This document shows, one piece after another, positions 44,867 to 64,000 of a DNA stretch of 64,000 bases (within the stretch, counting starts at the first letter, position 1; the number at the start of each line of letters is the position of its first letter). The DNA is taken from positions 18,287,165-18,351,164 of the forward strand of contig NC_133221.1 in NCBI RefSeq assembly GCF_040436345.1, written 5' to 3'. Below the pieces are notes generated by a model that saw only the letters and a program-made list of their open reading frames with translations, was not told where the DNA came from and did no database searches. Source of the stretch: Pagrus major (Eukaryota > Chordata > Actinopteri > Spariformes > Sparidae). The translations under genes and the position numbers were made by a program.

Positions 44867-45954
44867 TGAGGCGTGCGACCCCAGCCCCCGACAATTTGAA
44901 ACGACCTGGAACATGTGCATTAGTGTTAAACGAATTCTCAGTCACACTTATATCAGAGTGCCTACCATCGTCCATGATTAGCTCTTGTTAGGAGGTCATT
45001 ACCAGCGCAGGGGAAAGGGAGAGTTTGACCAATTATCATTATTCTTATTTATGAACCACTAATGTTGACGGTCCGTTGCTGGGAAATGTCACTTCTTGCC
45101 AATAGCTGAAATAATTTTATATTCTTCAGATTTTTTTTTAAAATTTAGACTTGGATGACTCACCACTGTGACACTGAGATGCTGAAACGCCTGGACCTAT
45201 AGCTGTGCTATTTTGTGTTTTAAAATTTTCTATTTAGTAACTTATGAATAAGCTTTTGTTGTCTATTAATTGAGAAAAGATTATGCTAGTCTACCACTCA
45301 CCCTGCCAATCTGTCAGATATAGCACTGGGTCACATTCAGTTATTGCCATGATTGTTCCTACAATATATTTAAAAAGAGATGAACTTTGAAGGGATTCAT
45401 ATCTGTGACAGTAGATTTTATGTTTTAGGTATTTGACAATTTGAGAATGTGCCTGTTATGTGTAGTCACCTTTTAGTGCTCACAAACTGAATTTCTCACC
45501 TGTTAATGTGTATTTTGATAGTTTAGATGCTCTGTGAGACTCTTATACATATTGTGGCCACACAGGAAAGTCTGAGCCTCTGCTGTTTAAGGAGAGTATT
45601 CAACAAGGCACCGAAATGGGAAAAAGATATTAATGCATACATGCTCTGCTCAAAAATATGTAAATATCTGTGCCATATTTTTTAAATCTGACGTATTGTC
45701 ATTATGTTATGAAGCAATCACTTTTAGTATGTACACCAGTTAGAGTTTGTGTGTGAGAGTGTGCTGTTGGTTTACAGGAAATTTAAGTGTCATGCTAAAA
45801 CCTCTAATAGAAATACTGCTTAGAAGTGTAAAAGAGGGATTTCAGATGTATTTATACTTTGTGGAGGTGATATTTATAAACAACAATCAATAGATCCCTT
45901 AAACTATTTTCAGTCCTGCAGAGTAACTACTATCTTCAGTCCTTTGTTTAACAA

Positions 45955-45960
45955 AATAAA
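45955..45960 (+). terminator. mapk14 poly(A) signal
   Basis: AATAAA lies about 1.1 kb after the mapk14 stop and is followed by a GT-rich 'ctgtgtgttttc'. The 3' UTR before it contains several ATTTA-like and T-rich stretches but no coding frame. Confidence 0.7.
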
Positions 45961-46515
45961 GACTTATTTTTAAGAGACCTGTGTGTTTTCAATTTCCAAT
46001 TATTTTATTGTCTGTTTTCCAGGGGAAAAAAATCAGCAGTGCAAATCTTCTGTGATTTCACTTGAGAATTAATGAATGACTTGATGTGGATGAATAATGA
46101 CCGTTTGTTGCTAAAGTGTTCTTGAACAAAATAAAAAAGCTATAAAATAGAATTTAATATATAATATATATGAATAAAAACACGTTCTGAGGATAAGGGA
46201 ATAGAAAATCAATGTTACTTTTACTAGTGTTTCTCAAGTGCTACATTGTCAGTTGCCAGTGTCAAATTCCTATTTGTAACACAAGATACTAACATAATAC
46301 TGAATTAAAACCCTGCCATGGATTATAGACCAAAACCCTGATATTATTAGGTGAGTTAACTTGTATATCGCTTTGACACGTCAGCTAAAAAGTTGCAATA
46401 GATTATAGTGCAGAGATGCCAAAATTATGCTTTTAAGGTCAGTTAATAATAGTGCTTTATTATAGCTTGTGTCAAGATTGTTTTTACATTTTTTTAAATA
46501 TCCCTCACATATATA

Positions 46516-47590
46516 CTAGGGCTGGGTGATTGTTTTTAGACTATATTACAATACACAATATATATCTTGGTATTTTGAAATCTCAAAAGCACTTTCTAAA
46601 TGCTAGGACTGGTTGACAAAAACAAATATCACCATAATTTTTACCAAATACCTCCCTTAATTGCAACAGTATTGTTAGGGATGACTATTGGTTCAGTGAA
46701 TAAAATGACTAAGTGAGTAAAGGCAAGTATTAGAACAAGTGCTCTGTTGAGAAAATTAAATCACTTAGCTGTAGATCAGAATCAGAATCAGAAATACTTT
46801 ATTATCCCAGAGGGGAAATTGTTTGTGTTACAGCTGCTCCCATTCAAAGTTCAGAATATGCAGAAATAATAATAATAATAGTAGTAATAATAATATCAAT
46901 ATCAACAAAAACAAAACAAAAAATACAGGAAATGTACATATATACAGAGCAAAAATGCCACACTCAGAGCGAGGAATTAAACAGTTTGATGGTCACAGGC
47001 AGGAATGATTTCCTGTGGCGCTCTGTGGCCCATTTTGGTGGGCTCAGTCTAGTAATGAATGTACTCCTGTGGCTGACCACCATTTCATGGAGTGGATGAG
47101 AGCCATTGTCCAAGATAACATGTAACTTGGACAGCATCCTCCTCTCTGACACCACCGTCAGAGAGTCCAGCTCCACTCCCACAACGTCACTGGCCTTGCG
47201 GATCAATCTGTTCAACCTTTTGGCGTCCGCTACCCTCAGCCTGCTGCCCCAACACACAACAGCATACAGTATAGCACTGGCCACGACAGACTCATAAAAC
47301 ATCCTGAGCATAGTCCGGGCAGATGTTGAATGACCTCAATCGTCTCAGAAAATAGAGACAACTCTGTCCCTTCCTGCAGAGGGCATTTGTGTTCTTAACC
47401 CAGTCCAGTTTATTATCAATGTGGACTCCACAATGTCCACACTGACCCCCTGGATGGAAAGATGCAGCCTTTAAAACCAGGAGAAGGCAACACTTATGCC
47501 ATAACCTGATATAACCATATCCAAAATCTTAGACGATCTTTAGTCTCATGTCATGATAAAGAAATATCGATATATGGCCCAATCATAATA
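46516..47590. mobile_element. 'gggctgggtgat' miniature element split by a LINE
   Basis: The left part, starting 'agggctgggtgattg', and the right part ('gcctttaaaaccaggagaaggcaacacttatgcc ... atcgatatatggccc') are the two ends of one short AT-rich teleost element. The LINE fragment at 46773-47463 sits between them. The right end, read backwards, resembles the left end, so short inverted repeats are likely. Confidence 0.6.
46773..47463 (-). mobile_element. 5'-truncated LINE retrotransposon fragment
   Basis: On the minus strand this encodes the end of a LINE polymerase protein: KNTNALCRKGQSCLYFLRRL, then RSFNICPDYA, with MLRMFYESVVASAILYAVVCWG next, and a tail with NRLIRKASDVVG and HRKSFLPVTIKLFN. 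The 3' end is the short repeat of GAATCA-type units at 46773-46800 beside 'aaatactttattatccc', a common fish LINE tail. Only the C-terminal part is present. The family is probably L2-like, but I could not verify this. The (AAT)n run at 46866-46905 lies in its 3' UTR. Confidence 0.8.
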
Positions 47591-47633
47591 TATACATATT
47601 TTGATCACAGCTTTTTATTAACAAAGTTTAAAG

Positions 47634-47830
47634 GGGCACCATGTAGTTTTGGAGAAGAAGAACTCAGTTGTTTCATATTTACAATATAAATGAGGTAATA
47701 GTACAAACTATGAAATTATTTTTTCCATAACTAAATAAACAAGCTGTTCTCAGAGGAAAAAAACAAGTTCCCAGAACACTGAAGCTAGAAAGGTGGCAGG
47801 GTCCGCCAAATATAAATAAAGTCATTATGC
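47634..47830. repeat. Dispersed repeat fragment
   Basis: The phrases 'aaggggcaccatgtagttttggagaagaa' and 'actgaagctagaaaggtggcagggtc' match a teleost repeat from memory. The remainder of the mapk14-srpk1 spacer (47830-48330) shows no gene. Confidence 0.5.
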
Positions 47831-48353
47831 ATGACATATATAAAATTGCTTATAATGCTTTTATGTCAGAAAAACAGCCCCAAAAATCCAGTGTCAGTAA
47901 GGCTGTAGTATGCAACCTGCTGATGCTAATGGCTTGTGATGATGGTGGGGGCCTTTAGAGAATTTGCCCCTGCCGACTACTATTTCTTTGCGCACCACTG
48001 TCAATATCAACTGGATTTTCTTTTGTATAATGATGTGATATGTGCTCAAACCATTTAATCACCTCATTTACCATCAGGCAGATCATTTGACACTGTGCAG
48101 CTACCTGCCAGTGTTGCTGGATGGACACATGTATGAAATTGTGTGTCATACAGTAGAAGTAAATAAAGGGTTAAAAAAAATGTGTTGGCAATCGCATCAT
48201 CACTAACATTTGAAATACTTCCTTATAACAGGCTGTTCATTGTCTTTGCTTCCCTGCAGCTCCACTGTAGTAAAAAAATCATAAAGAAGTGACTGGTTTG
48301 AAGCCCAGGTGGAGGCATCACTGGGGAAGCTCCCCTTGAGCAAAACGAACCAG

Positions 48354-48363
48354 TGCGCATGCG
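48354..48363. promoter_or_regulatory. NRF1-type site, srpk1 promoter
   Basis: TGCGCATGCG, the core of the palindromic NRF1 consensus, lies 57 bases before the srpk1 start codon. There is no TATA box. This fits a broadly expressed splicing-factor kinase. Confidence 0.6.
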
Positions 48364-48419
48364 TGGAACATTCGATCACTGGTGGTGTAGCTAACTGCTA
48401 GGCTACGAATCCAGCCAAC

Positions 48420-60555
<12,136 letters not shown>

Positions 60556-61492
60556 TGGAGACCTCCACTCATTGCACCTCCCTCCCTTCCTTCCTTCCCA
60601 CTCTCTCCAGAGACTGCAACAGATCACTTTTCCAGTTTGGGCATATCAGATGAATATTTATTTCTCTTTTTTTGTTTATGTCGTTTTGGATTTCCTATGT
60701 TCTTGTTATTGAGCTAATGCTTCTGTGTACGTTTTGCTTTGTATTTGTTGGTTCTTCTCTCGGTGTGATGACGTCGGGAATCCAGTGGATTATATTACTT
60801 TGTGGTCATGTTGGCTCCAACTGCTGTGCTCCGTTCACCCACCCATCGAAGCAAACCTGTTATTGTACTGCTAGTGACTCATCCTTGTTTGTTACACTCC
60901 TGCACTAAAACCCAAACAAATCAAGGATATGTAGCCTTTATTGGTCATTTTTGTCCCCTTAAAAAGGACTCACTATCACTTCTTTTCTCGTACATTTTCA
61001 TTAGTGCTGTGTTTTTTTTTTTTAAAAGAATTAGTTGATCTTCTATTACACATGTAAGGTATATATTTTGTATTTGTAAAGTAGGCGTAGGAAGTTGCAC
61101 ACTGGGCTGACATTTACACTGACTGTGGTAATAGCATTTCTACAGACAGACTCTAGTTTCTTACGGAGACATCCACTGTCTGATAATTTAGATCATTATT
61201 TAGCCATAACAAATCCGTTGTCTCCTGGTATCTAGCGTGGTTACTTAATTATAATAAATGAGATCTTTCATTCTCATGGGAGGCTGGTATTCTCATATTA
61301 CAATTCAGGAATATAGTGTTCTAGGTTTCAACAAGACGACACGTGAAGAAGCCCAATTTAAAGGAAAAAAAGTGAAAATAAACTGTATATATCTGTACCA
61401 AAGAGTTTGCCTTTATGTATATTACAGTTATGTACAGTTTTTAACAAATCTTATATCTTAGCTAAAATTATTTAGCTGGGTAGCTGTGTTTT

Positions 61493-61498
61493 AATAAA
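61493..61498 (+). terminator. srpk1 poly(A) signal
   Basis: AATAAA lies 0.94 kb after the srpk1 stop codon. A second AATAAA at 61740-61745 could give a longer 3' UTR. Confidence 0.6.
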
Positions 61499-61745
61499 GC
61501 GTATGGAAGATGTGTTCGAGCTCAGTTGTATGTATGGCCAACTGTTCAATAATGTCACTGTTTTTACCATTAGAAATGGTGAGATCTGATGTTATGTAAT
61601 GGTGTCCCAAATTGATCATATCAGAGTAACCCATGTATCTGTTGAGGCCTAGATAAAAACAAATTCACATCAGTGTCAGATTCAGGAACATAGACTATAT
61701 GTGAACTGTCAATTTACAAAACTGTACAACGCACCAAACAATAAA

Positions 61746-63066
61746 ACAGATGTTCATACAACACAAAGTGACTGTCGAACTTGTTTTTCTGACTTTATTA
61801 TGTATTTGACATGAAGTACAGAATACAAAAAGTATACAGTTCTCGTGAGGTCTGTGAAGCGGTAAAGGACTGCTGAATTCAAATTAACCAAAAGTAACTG
61901 AAAACAGCAGAAAACCTAAACTACATGAAGACATCTCTGGATGTTTGTTCATCTGTATCACACTGTGGTCCTGAAGGTGTGTGTTCATCAGGGCTTATCT
62001 GGAGAAGAGGAACAACACTCGTTATATATAAGTATATGTTTTATTTAATGGATTTACGACAATGGATCTTTGCTGACTATTACCCAACTCTGTTATACTG
62101 CTTAGTAGTACACTAGTTGAATAACTTAACATCATACTGCCATTTGTATAATTTGATACACCATCAAAGTCAATAATTGGCTGAAAAACCTATTGCATAC
62201 AATCTGGTAACCCACCCAGGGATTAACAGTTAATGTCTCCTATTTCCCAAATTTAAGATGGCTGCCTCCATGTTGGGTTGGCTAGTAATAGCCTTTGTGG
62301 GCAATATTTGAAAATAAAAATGAGCTTGATTGGAGCAGCATATGATTACCAAAATATGTTGAAAAGGAATGAGTCAAGAACAATACAGTAGGTATTTAAG
62401 GTATTTCTTTTTGAAAAACTTCACTCATCTTTGTTTTACTTTTCATAAAGTTTCTATGGTTTTAAAGGGCATGCACCAAAAGCTCCGAAACACACACTAA
62501 ATGGACCTTGGTGGTATTCTTCAATTAATTTCTATTTTTTTTAAGGTGTTTGGGGTTTAAGAATTAAGAGCAAAATCAGTCCACCTCTTCTTCAACTCAA
62601 CATCCTGAGGAAATTTGAATAAAGTGACTGAGCTGCTCTGCAAATTCTGGCATCCAGGAAAGATTAATTTATATGACAAAGGCATAGCTAGCTGAGGAAA
62701 TGAAGGCTGCTGTAACAGTGTGCTAACTCGAGATCAAGTGGGAGAACCACCGATGCTAATGATGCCAAAGAGTAAGGGGAGGGGTTATGCTAAGTATGGA
62801 TCCAGTGCAACATCGAGCCATGATTGCTGGCCCACCCCAAAAAAATCTTGAACACAAAAATGACGATAAAAACAGTCAAACTCCACAATTCAGTACTATA
62901 TAGTAAACAGTCTTTACAAGTTTTCTAACAATTCTAACATGTTTAATGTGTTTTGTAACAAATCCCTGAATTTCAACAACAAAATTAATGATGGCTGAAT
63001 TCCATTTAGCTGCTTCAGTTTCAGGGTCCTGGTGTTGTGCCTGCTGGTTCAGCTCACCTGTTTGCA
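61746..63066. other. Spacer and probable lhfpl5 3' UTR
   Basis: No coding frame stands out. Minus-strand AATAAA hexamers (read as TTTATT on the plus strand) occur near 61794 and 62040 and could end the lhfpl5 transcript, which would then have a 3' UTR of about 1 kb. Confidence 0.4.
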
Positions 63067-63314
63067 TTAGCCTTGACCTCCTCCCTCTACCTCGAATTCA
63101 TCTGGCAGCAGTTTATCCTGCCGGTTGCCGAGGGTGAAGGACAGAAGAGAGAGGAGGAGGGCGTCCAGGATGCTGATGATGGCCAGGATGTAGGCCCAGC
63201 GCACGGTGCAGTTCCCCAGGCTGTACTTGTCCGTCCTCTGGCCACACATCCTCTTCACCTCCGGAGAGTCCCAGCCGTCCGGGTAGATCATGCAGCCCAT
63301 CACCATCAGCGCGG
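63067..63314 (-). CDS. lhfpl5: LHFPL tetraspan subfamily member 5, last coding exon (partial gene)
   Basis: LHFPL5 (TMHS) is a four-pass membrane protein of the hair-cell mechanotransduction complex, binding protocadherin-15 and TMC1. This exon begins after a good acceptor (TTCCCCCGCAG) in phase 1 and ends at TAA (63069-63067). It encodes [19 protein letters not shown], then [17 protein letters not shown], the fourth membrane helix, and [19 protein letters not shown]. Human LHFPL5 has GCLVYPDGWDSSEVRRMCG and [11 protein letters not shown] at the same places (from memory). The earlier exons lie beyond the right edge; none is visible in 63315-64000. Its position beside srpk1 matches human 6p21. 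Confidence 0.9.
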
Positions 63315-63569
63315 CTGCGGGGGAAGACAGTCATTGAAATGGCAGAGCCTTGCAATAATTACCCCTTGTGTGCTCTTACTTTGATAAATAATTATTAGAG
63401 AGGTTATTCTGAGCCCCCAGTGCAGGATAAGGCATGATGTTCTCCATAAAGTGCTAAAGGTTTAATATATTTACAGTGCAGCAGAGCAAAGGATACTCCC
63501 TGGTGCAGTTTGCATGATGTACTGTTATGAAAGTTCTTGAATGTTAATAAAAGCTCTTCATCTGGTAAA

Positions 63570-63700
63570 TCTATGAGCAGTAATATTTTAACAAGATATC
63601 TTTAGTTTTACTCAAGTATGACTTTTGGGTACTTTTACAACACTGCTAGTACTTTTACTGAAGTAAAGAATCCAAGTACTTCTTCTTATACAGGCTTTTA
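63570..63700. repeat. Third fragment of the 'actcaagta' miniature family
   Basis: 'agttttactcaagtatgactttt', 'gggtacttttacaac' and 'tacttttactgaagtaaagaatccaagtacttcttc' match the right-hand part of the family at 31655-32175. It lies inside the last lhfpl5 intron. Confidence 0.6.
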
Positions 63701-64000
63701 TTATATGTCCAGTTGCCTTGGCTTTACTACACCTCAGGCGCAAGTTTAGATGAGTTAACACCACAGCAACACCTGATCTTGTTACATGTAACCGATCCAC
63801 CATCAGAGGTGTCAGAGTCTGGCTTGAAACAGGATACCTTATTGGCTTCCACGGTGAAGAAAAACACATCCAGTACAAACACACACCACGCCTGAAACCA
63901 GAGAGGTGTGAAGGCGGCTCACGACAGGATGGGTTTATCAACAGAGACAGTTCATAAGGAAGCCGCAGGTCTGACTCATCCTTCAGATCCACGGCTTCAT

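Noticed and set aside
47106-47297. Plus-strand frame in the smc-like spacer at 47.1 kb
   Set aside because: It is the complement of the LINE coding fragment.
63842-63895. A 54-base minus-strand stretch with acceptor- and donor-like ends encoding a hydrophobic AWCVFVLDVFFFTVEANK
   Set aside because: It does not match the expected lhfpl5 sequence or any protein I recognise, and 18 residues with common splice motifs are not enough to call an exon.

Overview
This window is nuclear DNA of a ray-finned fish. Its genes have many short exons with GT/AG introns and vertebrate-type proteins. The introns and spacers hold AT-rich sequence and short dispersed repeats that I recognise as typical of teleost, probably percomorph, genomes. 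I cannot name the species. Gene names come from protein motifs and remembered human sequences; no database was searched. For smc5, elapor1, mapk14 and srpk1 the exons joined by hand give uninterrupted reading frames of 1078, 983, 360 and 643 codons.

Layout, left to right. 1-3.4 kb: no convincing protein gene. It holds a TATA-bearing candidate promoter or first exon (about 1417-1962) and an inverted broken copy of one smc5 exon with intron sequence (2016-2128). 3.6-14.3 kb: smc5 (+), 24 exons, complete. 14.7-16.8 kb: cfap276 (-), tail-to-tail with smc5, with what looks like a decayed last exon. 16.8-17.2 kb: compact divergent promoter with an RFX X-box-like site. 17.2-30.1 kb: elapor1 (+), 22 exons, complete. 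32.6-46 kb: mapk14 (p38 alpha, +), complete, with a pair of alternative exons 9. 48.4-61.5 kb: srpk1 (+), complete, with a tandem pair of alternative exons near the 3' end. 63.07-63.31 kb: last coding exon of lhfpl5 (-), the rest lying past the right edge.

The order mapk14-srpk1-lhfpl5 resembles human 6p21 (where SLC26A8 also lies between MAPK14 and SRPK1). The divergent cfap276/elapor1 pair matches C1orf194/KIAA1324 on human 1p13. smc5 is on human 9q21, so the block joins pieces from three human regions.

The most interesting signal is that the two neighbouring CMGC kinases, mapk14 and srpk1, each carry two equal-length alternative exons for nearly the same part of the kinase fold: helix G and the start of the CMGC insert. 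The mapk14 pair is a known vertebrate feature (CSBP1/CSBP2). I do not know the srpk1 pair as described. One srpk1 copy resembles SRPK1 and the other resembles SRPK2/SRPK3, and both keep the two docking-groove acidic residues that lie in this segment.

Mobile DNA is mostly short non-autonomous elements: hAT-like miniature elements, long-inverted-repeat elements, a fold-back element inside an older repeat, and a 5'-truncated LINE inside another miniature element.
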